Of a stretch of DNA of 48,937 nucleotides, positions 37,053 to 46,685 are shown piece by piece; position 1 is the stretch's first letter; each line of letters starts with the position of its first letter. Position numbers and translations under genes: made by a program. The notes beneath the pieces are model-generated. The model was given only the letters and a program-made list of their open reading frames with translations. It did not search any database and was not told the origin of the DNA. The DNA comes from Bacteroidota bacterium (GTDB lineage Bacteria; Bacteroidota; Bacteroidia; Chitinophagales; Chitinophagaceae), in the NCBI GenBank assembly GCA_029573235.1, contig JAKQGX010000033.1, positions 1-48,937 of the forward strand, given 5' to 3'.

Positions 37053-38939
37053 ATGGCAGTGACTGTAAATGAATATAACGAGGATAGTATAAAATCGTTG
37101 GATTGGCGGGAACATATTCGACTGCGCCCGGGTATGTACATTGGAAAGTTGGGCGATGGCAGCAGTATGGATGACGGTATCTATATTCTTTTGAAAGAAG
37201 TGCTGGACAACTGTATTGATGAATACACAATGGGGTTTGGCAAGCGAATAGACTTACGCATCAGCGAGGGGGAAGTTTCCGTAAGAGATTATGGGCGCGG
37301 CATCCCTCTCGGAAAAGTAGTAGATGTAGTGAGCAAGATAAATACCGGTGCAAAATACGATAGTAAGGCATTTCAGAAATCGGTTGGGTTGAATGGTGTG
37401 GGTACCAAAGCGGTAAATGCATTGAGCGATCACTTTAAAGTAACAGCCTATAGAGAAGGCAGGATGAAGTCGGCAGAGTTTCAAAGAGGACTTCTCACCC
37501 TGGAGCATCCTGAGCAAGCCACTACCGACAATAATGGTACGCTGGTGCAGTTTAAACCCGATAATACCATCTTCAAAAACTATCATTTCATTGCCGAGTA
37601 TGCCGAAAACCAAATATGGAATTACTGTTTCCTTAATGCAGGGCTGACCATTAATTTCAATGGCCGCAACTATATTTCACGCAATGGATTGTTAGACCTG
37701 TTGCAACGCAAGTCTAACCAGGAAGCGCTACGCTACCCTATCATCCACCTGAAAGGGGAAGACATTGAAGTAGCCATCACCCATACCGGCGATTATGGCG
37801 AAGACCTGTACTCATTCGTAAACGGGCAACACACCACGCAAGGCGGCACCCATCAAGGAGCTTTCAGAGAAGCTTTTGTAAAAGTGATTCGTGATTTTTT
37901 CAAAAAAGATTATGATGCTGCAGATATACGTCAAAGTATCTGTGCTGCTATATCGGTGAGGGTGCAAGAGCCCGTTTTTGAATCGCAAACTAAAACCAAA
38001 TTAGGCTCTCAAACGGTATGGGAAAACGGACCCAGCATGAGGAGTTTTGTATTGGATTTTTTGGCAAAAGAATTAGACAATTTCTTGCATAAAAATCCTG
38101 CAACGGCAGAAGCCCTCAAGAAACGAATAGAGCAAAGCGAACGAGAGCGAAAAGAGCTTTCGGGCATACGAAAATTAGCCAATGAGCGTGCGAAGAAGGC
38201 CAACATTCACAACCGAAAACTACGCGATTGTCGCATACACTTCAACGAAGAACCACCCACCAAAGCCAAGGAAGATTTCTTTCAAAAACAAAAAGAAAGC
38301 ACCATCTTCATTACCGAAGGAGACAGCGCTAGTGGCTCTATTACCAAGAGTAGAAATGTAGAAACACAAGCCGTGTTCTCGCTGCGTGGTAAACCCCTCA
38401 ACTGCTATGGGCTCACCAAAAAAATTGTGTATGAAAATGAAGAATTCAACCTGCTACAGCATGCACTGAATATAGAAGAGAGTCTGGATAACCTTCGCTA
38501 CAACAATGTCATCATAGCTACCGATGCCGATGTGGATGGAATGCATATCCGATTGCTGCTAATGACCTTCTTCTTGCAGTTTTTTCCGGATTTAGTGAAG
38601 CGTGAGCATGTGTATATTCTTCAAACGCCGTTGTTTAGAGTACGAAATAAACAGCAAACTATCTACTGCTATAGCGAATCCGAAAAGCAGCAAGCCATCA
38701 AGGCTTTGGGCGGCAAGCCGGAGATTACTCGCTTTAAAGGGTTGGGTGAAATATCTCCCGAAGAGTTTGGCAACTTTATTGGCGACGATATGCGTAAAGA
38801 ACCGGTCATGATTGGGCAAGAAACGCAGATTCAAAAATTGCTGGAGTATTACATGGGCAAGAATACACCTCAACGTCAAGTGGACATCATCGAAAACCTA
38901 CGGGTGGAAAAAGGCGTATCGGAAGAAGTGTCGGAGTAA
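37053..38939 (+). CDS. parE: DNA topoisomerase IV subunit B
   Basis: ATPase subunit of the type IIA enzyme that unlinks daughter chromosomes. The 628-aa protein shows the GHKL ATP site ([10 protein letters not shown] near 50-59, DYGRGIPLG near 78-86, [14 protein letters not shown] near 113-126), and the TOPRIM part with TEGDSASGS near 427-435 and DADVDGMHI near 491-499. ParE rather than GyrB is supported by its short length, with no large C-terminal insert. parC is not adjacent; the next gene is convergent. Confidence 0.93.
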   Translation: MAVTVNEYNEDSIKSLDWREHIRLRPGMYIGKLGDGSSMDDGIYILLKEVLDNCIDEYTMGFGKRIDLRISEGEVSVRDYGRGIPLGKVVDVVSKINTGAKYDSKAFQKSVGLNGVGTKAVNALSDHFKVTAYREGRMKSAEFQRGLLTLEHPEQATTDNNGTLVQFKPDNTIFKNYHFIAEYAENQIWNYCFLNAGLTINFNGRNYISRNGLLDLLQRKSNQEALRYPIIHLKGEDIEVAITHTGDYGEDLYSFVNGQHTTQGGTHQGAFREAFVKVIRDFFKKDYDAADIRQSICAAISVRVQEPVFESQTKTKLGSQTVWENGPSMRSFVLDFLAKELDNFLHKNPATAEALKKRIEQSERERKELSGIRKLANERAKKANIHNRKLRDCRIHFNEEPPTKAKEDFFQKQKESTIFITEGDSASGSITKSRNVETQAVFSLRGKPLNCYGLTKKIVYENEEFNLLQHALNIEESLDNLRYNNVIIATDADVDGMHIRLLLMTFFLQFFPDLVKREHVYILQTPLFRVRNKQQTIYCYSESEKQQAIKALGGKPEITRFKGLGEISPEEFGNFIGDDMRKEPVMIGQETQIQKLLEYYMGKNTPQRQVDIIENLRVEKGVSEEVSE

Positions 38940-38953
38940 AATAATCACACTGA

Positions 38954-39406
38954 TTATTCCGGTTTTTTGCTATCCATAGTAATGGTTACCGGACCATCAT
39001 TAATGAGTGCTACTTTCATATCGGCGCCAAAAACGCCTGTGGCAACGGGCTTGGCAATAGCTTGGCTTATTTGCTGTACAAAATATTCATACAAAGGAAT
39101 GGCAATTTCGGGACGAGCCGCTTTGATAAAAGAGGGACGGTTTCCTTTTTTGTATTGAGCATGAAGTGTAAACTGGCTTATGACGAGAACTTCGCCGCCG
39201 GTCGTTAAGATATCTTTATTCATCAATCCATTTTCATCGCTGAAGATGCGGAGCAGTGCTATTTTTTTTACAAGCCAATCGGCATCTACAGTAGTGTCAT
39301 TTGCTTCGACACCCAGCAATATCAACAATCCATTGCCTATAGCCGATACCGTTTCTTGTTGTACCATTACGGAGGCTTCACTTACCCGTTGTATCACTAC
39401 TCGCAT
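38954..39406 (-). CDS. dtd: D-aminoacyl-tRNA deacylase
   Basis: Removes D-amino acids wrongly attached to tRNA. At 150 aa it has the family length. Seen: [15 protein letters not shown] at the N-terminus, the Ser/Gln/Phe site VISQFTLHA near 75-83 and the Gly-cisPro motif variant [11 protein letters not shown] near 135-145. Convergent with parE (14-bp gap) and followed by plsC on the same strand. Confidence 0.96.
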   Translation of the reverse strand: MRVVIQRVSEASVMVQQETVSAIGNGLLILLGVEANDTTVDADWLVKKIALLRIFSDENGLMNKDILTTGGEVLVISQFTLHAQYKKGNRPSFIKAARPEIAIPLYEYFVQQISQAIAKPVATGVFGADMKVALINDGPVTITMDSKKPE

Positions 39407-39450
39407 ACGATAGATGTTTTAAAAAGAAAAATATTAATGATACACAGCTG

Positions 39451-40191
39451 TTATTGTTTACCCATTCGATAGTCACGCAAAGCTGTTTCCATCTTGTGGT
39501 ACACAAGCTCTTTCAACGCTTCTTCCTGCAACCCGTCTACCCCTATAGGGTCTAAGAATATGGCTCTGTTTTTACCCGGAAAAATCTTCCACCAACCGCT
39601 AAAGTGCCAACGCTCTTGTGTATCCGGAAACAAAACCGGCAGGATGGGTGTTTGCGTATTGACCGCCAACCGAAAGGCTCCGTTGTAAAAGGTATTCAGC
39701 AATTGATTGGTTTCATTAAATCCGCCTTCTGGAAAGATAGCAATATGACATTCATTTTTCAATAAGCGCCACATCAGCTTCATGCTTTTGGTGCGGCTTT
39801 CAGGGCTACTTCTATCTACCAGTATGGTGAGTTGTTTGTATATTATTCCAAATACCGGAATGCGCACCATCTCCTTTCGCGCCAGCGTTCGGAAATAAGA
39901 AGGTATCGTTGCATAAATGTTGACGGTATCTAAATACGAAATATGATTGGCGACTATCACATACTTTCTTCCGTTCGGGAACTTGCCCTTTTTGCAAAGC
40001 GGCATACCTATCAGAAAAAGCCACACTTTAGCCCAATAATGTACCCATTGATAGATGAACCGTCTTGCAATAGGATGTTTTATCAACCCAGCCACTAAGA
40101 ATAAAGGCAAGGCTATTAGAACGCTCGCCACAAAGCTGCTAATAACAAATAGCAGGTATAATGGTTGGAGGATACGTCCTATCCTTTTCAT
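39451..40191 (-). CDS. plsC: 1-acyl-sn-glycerol-3-phosphate acyltransferase
   Basis: Adds the second acyl chain to lysophosphatidate in phospholipid synthesis. The 246-aa protein has an N-terminal membrane segment (about 10-35), the catalytic HX4D motif NHISYLDT near 82-89, the glycerol-phosphate site FPEGGFNE near 155-162 and a later PILPVLF stretch. All family blocks are present. It lies between dtd and the cytochrome-b-like gene on the same strand. Confidence 0.92.
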   Translation of the reverse strand: MKRIGRILQPLYLLFVISSFVASVLIALPLFLVAGLIKHPIARRFIYQWVHYWAKVWLFLIGMPLCKKGKFPNGRKYVIVANHISYLDTVNIYATIPSYFRTLARKEMVRIPVFGIIYKQLTILVDRSSPESRTKSMKLMWRLLKNECHIAIFPEGGFNETNQLLNTFYNGAFRLAVNTQTPILPVLFPDTQERWHFSGWWKIFPGKNRAIFLDPIGVDGLQEEALKELVYHKMETALRDYRMGKQ

Positions 40192-40214
40192 GTATTAAAA
40201 AAGTAAGCAAAGAA

Positions 40215-40676
40215 TTACATACCCGGGAAAAGCGGTCTTCCTACACCTGCCCTAAACGACCAAGGAATCGTAACCAAAATAATGATGAAGGCTATCAAGG
40301 TAAACCAAAATAGTTTTTTGAGCTTAGCACTATCGGCAATATCTTTCTTGGTGGCAGCATAACCAAGGTGAATAAGGATAACGCTAATGAGCATACCGGT
40401 AATATGTTCAACTGCCCAAAAGCGACCCACTGTATCTTTCATAACAGCCCCCATCCCTTGCGCTTCAATATTCTTGATTCCCCATGCACTGACAAAATAT
40501 AAATACAGTCCCAACAACAATTGGATGTCCATACTAATCATAAGAAATAGCGCAGAGCGTTTATGACCGGCAGTAAAGCTTTGACCATTATTAAATGACT
40601 TCACCAATGTAAGTACCATAAAAATAAGCACTACCCAACGCATGATATTGTGTAAGTGTAACATTCCGGTTTGCAT
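40215..40676 (-). CDS. Four-TM 'cytochrome B'-like membrane protein
   Basis: A 153-aa inner-membrane protein with four hydrophobic segments (about 11-28, 42-64, 90-110 and 122-142). Paired histidines fall in or near helices (HLHNIMRW, GHKRS, VEHITGM, IHLGY), which could hold a heme; Bacteroidetes homologues are called cytochrome B on this basis. The C-terminus IPWSFRAGVGRPLFPGM is a family mark. The frame extends to a TTG at 40706, but that codon sits inside the promoter box, so the ATG at 40676 is the start. Confidence 0.78.
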   Translation of the reverse strand: MQTGMLHLHNIMRWVVLIFMVLTLVKSFNNGQSFTAGHKRSALFLMISMDIQLLLGLYLYFVSAWGIKNIEAQGMGAVMKDTVGRFWAVEHITGMLISVILIHLGYAATKKDIADSAKLKKLFWFTLIAFIIILVTIPWSFRAGVGRPLFPGM

Positions 40677-40703
40677 AACGAGATGTATGTTTTTAGTTAC
40701 CGC

Positions 40704-40711
40704 CAAAGGTA
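40704..40711 (-). promoter_or_regulatory. -7 box (TACCTTTG) of the cytochrome-b-like gene
   Basis: Minus-strand TACCTTTG ends 27 nt before the ATG at 40676 and rules out the upstream TTG as start. Confidence 0.45.
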
Positions 40712-40830
40712 ATGATAATAACTGTTGTATCGATACTTCATTCGGTATAATATACCTACCCGATACAGATATTATTGGCAGCTATATTGGAGCTACCTTT
40801 CTATAACATATTGCCGATCATTCACTGGAG

Positions 40831-40867
40831 AAAAAAAAATTCCCGACACAAAACCAGTATCGGGAAT
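40831..40867 (-). terminator. Terminator of fumC
   Basis: On the minus strand ATTCCCGA (40867-40860) and TCGGGAAT (40846-40839) form an 8-bp stem followed by a run of T (nine A on the plus strand at 40831-40839). It lies just past the fumC stop. Confidence 0.8.
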
Positions 40868-40889
40868 CGCAAAGGAAATTAGAAAGATG

Positions 40890-42296
40890 TTATGCTTTAA
40901 TATCGCCCACCATATCTTCGGGTCTCACCCACTCATCAAATTGTTCCGGTGTTACATAACCCAGTTTTACTGCCATTTCTTTTAAGGTCGTATGTTCTTT
41001 GTGAGCAGTCTGCGCTATCTCAGCTGCTTTATAATAACCAATTTTGGTATTCAGTGCTGTTACCAACATCAGCGAATTATCCACATGTTTTTTGATATTG
41101 GCTTCAATAGGTTCAATACCTACAGCACACTTATCGTTGAAGCTCACACAACCTTCACCAATGAGGCGAGCGCTATGCAAGAAGTTATAAATCATCATGG
41201 GCTTAAAGACATTCAACTCAAAATGACCGGTAGCACCACCTATATTAATAGCTACATCATTGCCCATTACCTGTGCGGCAATCATGGTGAGGGCTTCGCA
41301 TTGTGTTGGGTTTACTTTGCCGGGCATGATAGAAGAACCGGGCTCATTATCGGGAATGAAAATCTCACCGATACCGGAACGAGGACCGGAGCTCAACATA
41401 CGAATGTCGTTGGCTATTTTCATTAAGCTAACGGCAACTGTTTTCAATGCACCATGTGCTTCTACAATGGCATCATGTGCCGCAAGGCTTTCAAATTTAT
41501 TTTCGGCAGTTACAAAAGGCAGTCCGGTCAAGGTAGCAATTTGCTGTGCAACTTTCTCTGCATATCCTTTGGGAGTATTAATACCGGTACCCACAGCAGT
41601 GCCACCCAGTGCCAATTCGCTTAAATGCGCTAACGTATTTTTTATCGCTTTCAGTCCATGATTTAGCTGCGATACATAACCACTGATTTCTTGCCCCAAT
41701 GTGAGGGGAGTAGCATCCATAAAGTGGGTACGACCAATTTTTACCACCTGCATAAATTGTTTCGCTTTCGCATCCAGGGTGTCACGCAGCTTTTCAATAC
41801 CCGGAATGGTTGTATCCATCAGCATCTTATAAGCTGCAATATGCATAGCCGTAGGGAAGGTATCATTAGATGATTGTGATTTATTGACATCATCATTCGG
41901 ATGAATAAATTTTTCTTTATCGGTAAGAGCACCCCCTTTTAGTACGTGCGCGCGATAGGCAATCACTTCATTACAGTTCATATTCGACTGTGTGCCCGAA
42001 CCGGTTTGCCATACTACAAGTGGAAATTGTGCATCCAGCGCACCGGTCAGAATTTCGTCACATACAGTGCCAATAAGTGTTGCTTTTTCCTCTGGCAGTA
42101 CACCCAATTCACAGTTCGTAAGGGCTGCTGCTTTTTTCAAATAAGCAAACGCCTTTATGATTTCTTTGGGCATCTTGTTGATGTCTTGCGCAATTTTGAA
42201 ATTCTCAATAGAACGCTGTGTTTGCGCACCATAGTAAGCGTCGCTGGGCACTTGCACTTCGCCCATGGTATCTTTTTCAATCCTGTATTCCATCAT
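40890..42296 (-). CDS. fumC: Fumarate hydratase, class II
   Basis: TCA-cycle enzyme that hydrates fumarate to malate, an iron-free tetramer. The 468-aa protein has [13 protein letters not shown] near 97-109, [12 protein letters not shown] near 181-192 with the catalytic His, and the superfamily signature [13 protein letters not shown] near 317-329 with the catalytic Ser. Two tandem ATG codons begin the frame. It has its own promoter box and terminator. Confidence 0.97.
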   Translation of the reverse strand: MMEYRIEKDTMGEVQVPSDAYYGAQTQRSIENFKIAQDINKMPKEIIKAFAYLKKAAALTNCELGVLPEEKATLIGTVCDEILTGALDAQFPLVVWQTGSGTQSNMNCNEVIAYRAHVLKGGALTDKEKFIHPNDDVNKSQSSNDTFPTAMHIAAYKMLMDTTIPGIEKLRDTLDAKAKQFMQVVKIGRTHFMDATPLTLGQEISGYVSQLNHGLKAIKNTLAHLSELALGGTAVGTGINTPKGYAEKVAQQIATLTGLPFVTAENKFESLAAHDAIVEAHGALKTVAVSLMKIANDIRMLSSGPRSGIGEIFIPDNEPGSSIMPGKVNPTQCEALTMIAAQVMGNDVAINIGGATGHFELNVFKPMMIYNFLHSARLIGEGCVSFNDKCAVGIEPIEANIKKHVDNSLMLVTALNTKIGYYKAAEIAQTAHKEHTTLKEMAVKLGYVTPEQFDEWVRPEDMVGDIKA

Positions 42297-42336
42297 TCGA
42301 AATTTGATATTGTGAAAATAGTTTTTTTTGACGGCG

Positions 42337-42344
42337 CAAAGGTA
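42337..42344 (-). promoter_or_regulatory. -7 box (TACCTTTG) of fumC
   Basis: Minus-strand TACCTTTGCG matches TAnnTTTG and ends 40 nt before the fumC ATG. No -33 TTTG at the right spacing. Confidence 0.4.
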
Positions 42345-42426
42345 TTAAATGATTCGGATGGAAAAATTGATTTTCATCAGACCACCCCCGCCACTTGTGG
42401 CTGCCGCGTTTATCAATAAAGCACAC

Positions 42427-42457
42427 AAAAAACATCCCGAAGAGTGCCTTCGGGATG
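42427..42457 (-). terminator. Terminator of hppD
   Basis: CATCCCGAAG and CTTCGGGATG form a perfect 10-bp stem (42433-42442 with 42448-42457) around 5 nt, followed on the minus strand by six T. It is 26 bp past the hppD stop. Confidence 0.85.
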
Positions 42458-42482
42458 GGATGATATGGTGCAAGAAAAATAC

Positions 42483-43616
42483 TTACAGATTACCTCTTTT
42501 CGCTTGCTCTCTTTCGATGCTTTCAAAAAGGGCTTTAAAGTTGCCGGCACCGAAACTTTGAGCACCGTGTCTTTCGATAATTTCAAAAAACAATGTGGGA
42601 CGGTCTTCTACAGGCTTGGTAAATATTTGCAACAAATAACCTTCTTCATCTCTATCTACAAGGATGCCCAACTTCTGTAGCTTTTGAATGTCTTCATCTA
42701 TTTTTCCTACACGTTCTGGCAGCATTTCGTAATAAGCATTGGGTGGTGCGCTCAAAAATTCAACCCCTCTTGCCTTGAGGTCGGTTACTGTTTTTACAAT
42801 GTCTTTGGTAGCAACAGCAATGTGTTGCACTCCTTCGCCTTCATAAAAATCCAAGTACTCTTCAATTTGCGATTTCTTTTTTCCTTCCGCAGGTTCGTTA
42901 ATAGGGAACTTCACATAGCCGTTTCCATTTGCCATTACTTTACTCATCAATGCCGAATATTCGGTGTTGATTTGCTTGTCGTCAAATGATAAAATATTTA
43001 CAAATCCCATCACCTCTTCGTACCACTTCACCGTAGGTAACATGCGGTTCCAACCTACATTTCCTACGCAATGATCGACATACAACAAACCACAATCAGC
43101 AGGATTATACTCCGATTCCCATACTTCGTAACCGGGCAAAAATGGACCGTTGTAATTTTTTCTTTCCACAAATAAGTGCACGGTCTCACCATAGGTGTAG
43201 ATACCACTCATGCATACTTCACCATTCGCATCTTTCAAAATGGTGGGCTCCATGTAAGGTTTTCCGCCACGTTTGGTAGTTTCTTCAAAAGATTTGGTAG
43301 CATCATCTACCCATAGAGCCAACATTTTCACCCCATCGCCGTGTGTTCTTACATGCTCCGAAATGGGATGATCCGATTTTAAGGCGGAGGTCAACACCAA
43401 GCGAATTTTACCTTGTTGCAACACATAGGAAGCTCTATCTCTAACACCTGTTTCGGGACCGGCATACGCTACCGATTGGAAGCCGAAAGCCGTTTTGTAA
43501 AAATGGGCAGCTTGCTTGGCATTGCCACAATAAAACTCAATAAAGTCAGTACCGTTGATGGGTAAAAAGTTAGCTGCTTGTGCAATCTTTTCTGCAAAAC
43601 TCAATGATTCAGACAT
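42483..43616 (-). CDS. hppD: 4-Hydroxyphenylpyruvate dioxygenase
   Basis: Non-heme iron enzyme of tyrosine breakdown that makes homogentisate. The 377-aa protein has two vicinal-oxygen-chelate halves; iron ligands are the His in VDHCVGNV near 180, the His in GVQHIAVAT near 263 and E345 in LFFEIIERHG. The C-terminal FKALFESIEREQAKRG is the usual gating helix. Homogentisate dioxygenase and fumarylacetoacetase are not adjacent. A perfect hairpin terminator follows. Confidence 0.96.
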   Translation of the reverse strand: MSESLSFAEKIAQAANFLPINGTDFIEFYCGNAKQAAHFYKTAFGFQSVAYAGPETGVRDRASYVLQQGKIRLVLTSALKSDHPISEHVRTHGDGVKMLALWVDDATKSFEETTKRGGKPYMEPTILKDANGEVCMSGIYTYGETVHLFVERKNYNGPFLPGYEVWESEYNPADCGLLYVDHCVGNVGWNRMLPTVKWYEEVMGFVNILSFDDKQINTEYSALMSKVMANGNGYVKFPINEPAEGKKKSQIEEYLDFYEGEGVQHIAVATKDIVKTVTDLKARGVEFLSAPPNAYYEMLPERVGKIDEDIQKLQKLGILVDRDEEGYLLQIFTKPVEDRPTLFFEIIERHGAQSFGAGNFKALFESIEREQAKRGNL

Positions 43617-43815
43617 GTTCTTCTTTTTAGGTTGATGGATATTTTTGATTTATGATTGATACAGCAAAGAGTTGTACAATAAACGCTATACATTTTTGCT
43701 GTTCGTTTCAATTTGTAAAGATAGGGTTTCATCTGAAAATAGACGCCGGTTTCCACTTTGCAAGAATAAAGATTGTAACATTCGAAAACACAATACAACC
43801 TTGCTTCTATATTCA

Positions 43816-44808
43816 TCAAAACGGCAAGGATATCTGCTCCGGTGTAATGAAGCTATAGTCGGCTTGATTTTCTAAAAAGCTGATCGGCGGATCGGGGAAA
43901 TCATGTATTTGCTTTCGCGTAAACCCCCAAGGACTCCAATAGTCGGTTAATACTTTCGCAAAAATAGCATCGTCCCAAACACCAAAAAGAGGGGTCTGAT
44001 TTGGATGGGCAGTCTTGGGTGTGGTAAGGATCATGCCTTGTTCCCTTTTTTCTATAACATACGCCGGTTGTGGCTGCAGCAAGTAATTGGAATAAAAATA
44101 TCGGGCACACAATTCTTCAAATTGAATAGGATGCAATATCGTGCTGCCTATTTTCTGAAGGATGTCTTGTTGTTCTTTCTTCACCAAGCCATTGTCTTGC
44201 AAGCAAGCAATAACCCCTACTCCATTCATGCCCAAAGCAAACATTAACTGAATGGTATCATCCCGATAATTAAACACCTCTTTCGAATACTTTACGTTGA
44301 CAACAGTAATACTCCAAGGTTTTTCACCCACAAAATATAAGGGTTTCACCAACGATTGCAACATGAGATGAAACATTGACAATCGCTCTTTCAAACGAGG
44401 GGCAACTCCAAAAGGCTTCTTCCACTTGTCACATTTTTGTTTTTCCAACAGCAGGTCATGGTATAAGATGCCATACACAATCTTGCCCATCCATAAGAAT
44501 AAGCGATGATTGTCTATTGCCTCCACTGCCGCACGCCCCTTTTGTAGAGCCTTGTAAACTTCTTCATCCAGCTGTTGAAAAGCCTCTTTCACATGAGTCG
44601 TACAAGGTAATTGTAAATCTTTATAACCGATTGAAGATACAAAGTCCATCAGTTTAAATCGCTTCTCATTGTACCCAAAATCGGTCAATACCCATGAGGG
44701 GAATACGGACATTTTGTGCGTATCATCCGGCAGGTTTTCTCCTGTCAGAAAACAAGTATGACTATCGAAAAAGAGGGTTGCAAAGGGATTGTAATATCGA
44801 ACTGACAT
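43816..44808 (-). CDS. Hypothetical cytoplasmic protein with CFLTGE motif
   Basis: I do not recognise a family for this 330-aa protein. It starts at the ATG at 44808 with MSVRYYNPFATLFFDSHTCFLTGE; the CFLTGE piece is reminiscent of the entry to treble-clef or HNH proteins, but no second Cys pair follows, so a metal site is doubtful. The rest is helical with scattered aromatics and a basic middle (EKQKCDKWKKPFG). No signal peptide or TM segment. The frame extends to a TTG at 44850, less likely. A TACCTTTG box lies 62 nt upstream. Confidence 0.75.
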   Translation of the reverse strand: MSVRYYNPFATLFFDSHTCFLTGENLPDDTHKMSVFPSWVLTDFGYNEKRFKLMDFVSSIGYKDLQLPCTTHVKEAFQQLDEEVYKALQKGRAAVEAIDNHRLFLWMGKIVYGILYHDLLLEKQKCDKWKKPFGVAPRLKERLSMFHLMLQSLVKPLYFVGEKPWSITVVNVKYSKEVFNYRDDTIQLMFALGMNGVGVIACLQDNGLVKKEQQDILQKIGSTILHPIQFEELCARYFYSNYLLQPQPAYVIEKREQGMILTTPKTAHPNQTPLFGVWDDAIFAKVLTDYWSPWGFTRKQIHDFPDPPISFLENQADYSFITPEQISLPF

Positions 44809-44870
44809 GGCTTCTATCAAACAACAATGGTGAAGAACACACCGAAACAAGGGCGGTGGTTTTAGAGGAG

Positions 44871-44878
44871 CAAAGGTA
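44871..44878 (-). promoter_or_regulatory. -7 box (TACCTTTG) of the hypothetical gene
   Basis: Minus-strand TACCTTTG ends 62 nt before the ATG at 44808. Confidence 0.35.
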
Positions 44879-44929
44879 ACTCTTTACGAAACGATGGAGG
44901 CTTCCAATTTCAGGCAATATTTGCAGATT

Positions 44930-44970
44930 GTTAAAAAGAATAAAAGGCAATAACCCAATGCTATTGCCTT
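44930..44970 (-). terminator. Terminator of the mscS-like gene
   Basis: AAGGCAATA (44944-44952) and TATTGCCTT (44962-44970) form a 9-bp stem; on the minus strand it is followed by a T-rich run (TTATTCTTTTT). It lies 30 bp past the stop at 45000. Confidence 0.75.
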
Positions 44971-44999
44971 ATTATCGTTATGAAAACTTTGCTATTATG

Positions 45000-45866
45000 C
45001 TATTTGTTGAAAACAATACGCGTTGGAGTTGGTCCCGCAATGCCATTCGCATCAAAGGCTTTTTTCACCAGTTCTGTTACGCCAAAATAGACATCCCAAT
45101 AGTCGGCTTGTGTGGTGTAGGGGCGTACTACAATCTTGGTCATAAAATCAGAAACACTGTTCATGGCTATATCGGGTGCGGGTGTACTCAGCACTTTCGG
45201 GTGCTTCTTTACGGCATCCAAGGCTACAGCTCTTGCCTTATCAAAATCTTGATCGTTAGATATAGCCATATCGATATCTACTCTTAAAAAACCGGCCGTA
45301 TTAAAATTGGTGATGACACCTGTGGATAAGGCGCCATTAGGTAGTATTACGGTTTTATTATCGGGTGTAAGGATAATGGTATTAAAAATTCCCAACTCTT
45401 GCACCACGCCAATCTTTCCTTGTGCGTCAATGATGTCACCTACTTTAAAGGGTTTAAATATCATCATCATGACACCGCCGGCCAGATTCCCGAGGGAGCC
45501 ATTCAACGCTGCACCGATACCAACAGCAGAACCGGCTAAGATGGCCGAAAAGCCCATTATGGGAATGCCAATGATACCAGCAATAGATAAGAACAACACC
45601 AATTGTAATACCACTCTCGCTAATGACAACAGGAACTTTGCCAACGACACATCCAATTTGTTGCCGTAAATGGCTTTACCTAATAATGACACTACATGTT
45701 TTATCAACCATTGCCCTATATAATAAACTAAAATGGCACCCACTAATTTGGGACCGTATGTCATGGTAATATCAATAAGTTTATCCAGCCACTTTGCACT
45801 GGAGGGTAGTATGTCTTGAGTTACGTGTTGCACTGTGGTGGACTGTAATAAAATAGTTGGATGCAT
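45000..45866 (-). CDS. Small-conductance mechanosensitive channel (MscS family)
   Basis: Inner-membrane channel that opens on osmotic downshock. The 288-aa protein has three TM segments: about 34-54, 68-95, and the pore helix with the Gly/Ala pattern GFSAILAGSAVGIGAALNGSLGNLAGGVMMMIF near 104-136. The cytoplasmic MscS beta domain follows (FKVGDIIDAQGKIGVVQELGIFNTII). The open frame continues to an ATG at 45911, but those 15 extra residues look like AT-rich leader, so 45866 is chosen. Confidence 0.93.
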   Translation of the reverse strand: MHPTILLQSTTVQHVTQDILPSSAKWLDKLIDITMTYGPKLVGAILVYYIGQWLIKHVVSLLGKAIYGNKLDVSLAKFLLSLARVVLQLVLFLSIAGIIGIPIMGFSAILAGSAVGIGAALNGSLGNLAGGVMMMIFKPFKVGDIIDAQGKIGVVQELGIFNTIILTPDNKTVILPNGALSTGVITNFNTAGFLRVDIDMAISNDQDFDKARAVALDAVKKHPKVLSTPAPDIAMNSVSDFMTKIVVRPYTTQADYWDVYFGVTELVKKAFDANGIAGPTPTRIVFNK

Positions 45867-45931
45867 AAGTATTTTGTTTGGTTGAATAAAAATAAAAAAG
45901 TTGCTACACATTAGCTCGCATTCTACATTCC

Positions 45932-46522
45932 TCAGCCTTCAGGAAGCATTCCCCATGTTTGTTGCAACTGTCTATACTGTGTTTGTGATAAGCGAGGAGC
46001 ATCATAATATCCTTTCCCAGAGCGTTGACGAAAGGCTTCATAAAGAGTAACAGCACAAGCCACTGAAATATTTAACGATTGTACCATGCCTACTTGAGGG
46101 ATAATGAAATTGCCATCACAATAAGACAATGCTTCTGAAGTGATGCCGGAATGTTCATTGCCAAACACCAATGCTATAGATGCTGTGAGGTCTATATCAT
46201 AAAGCGATTGTGCCTGTTCGTTTAAGTGGGTTGCCATTACTCTTTGGTAACGCTCTTTCACTGCTTTAAAACAAGCAGCAGCATCGGTATAATGGTGTAT
46301 CGTGAGCCAAGCAGCAGCACTGGCAGAGCTTTTTTTTCCATACTTATGTGTAGTGCTGGCCTTGGTGGTAAGTATAAAAATCTCTTGTACGCCTACGGCA
46401 TCACAAGTGCGCATCACGGCAGCTATATTATGAGGGTCGTGTACGTTTTCAAACACTAATGTCAAGTCCGGTTGGCGTTTATCCAGTACCGATGTGATTC
46501 TATTTTTTCGTTCCGGTGTCAT
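45932..46522 (-). CDS. trmH: SpoU-family tRNA/rRNA 2'-O-methyltransferase, TrmH-like
   Basis: Knotted SPOUT enzyme that methylates a ribose 2'-OH; the best match by pattern is TrmH (tRNA Gm18). The 196-aa protein has motif 1 ENVHDPHNIAAVMRTCDAVG near 24-43, motif 2 LVFGNEHSGIT near 123-133, and motif 3 IPQVGMVQSLNISVACAVTLYE near 147-168. It has no N-terminal L30e-like domain, which also favours TrmH over RlmB. Single gene downstream of nothing on its strand; mscS follows. Confidence 0.88.
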   Translation of the reverse strand: MTPERKNRITSVLDKRQPDLTLVFENVHDPHNIAAVMRTCDAVGVQEIFILTTKASTTHKYGKKSSASAAAWLTIHHYTDAAACFKAVKERYQRVMATHLNEQAQSLYDIDLTASIALVFGNEHSGITSEALSYCDGNFIIPQVGMVQSLNISVACAVTLYEAFRQRSGKGYYDAPRLSQTQYRQLQQTWGMLPEG

Positions 46523-46656
46523 ACTACGAGCAAATATGATGTAAGTAATCGGTCTTCGAAATAAAACTGTTTTTGGTAATATTCCTAACCGTTACCCATT
46601 TCAATTGTTCTGTATTCGGCTAATGACAATGCAAGCACATATCAAAAAATACCCCT

Positions 46657-46664
46657 TAGCTTTG
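46657..46664 (+). promoter_or_regulatory. -7 box (TAGCTTTG) of the endonuclease gene
   Basis: TAGCTTTG ends 21 nt before the GTG at 46686, in line with other boxes in the window; it supports that start. Confidence 0.4.
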
Positions 46665-46685
46665 TGCGCAAATCAACCATAGATA

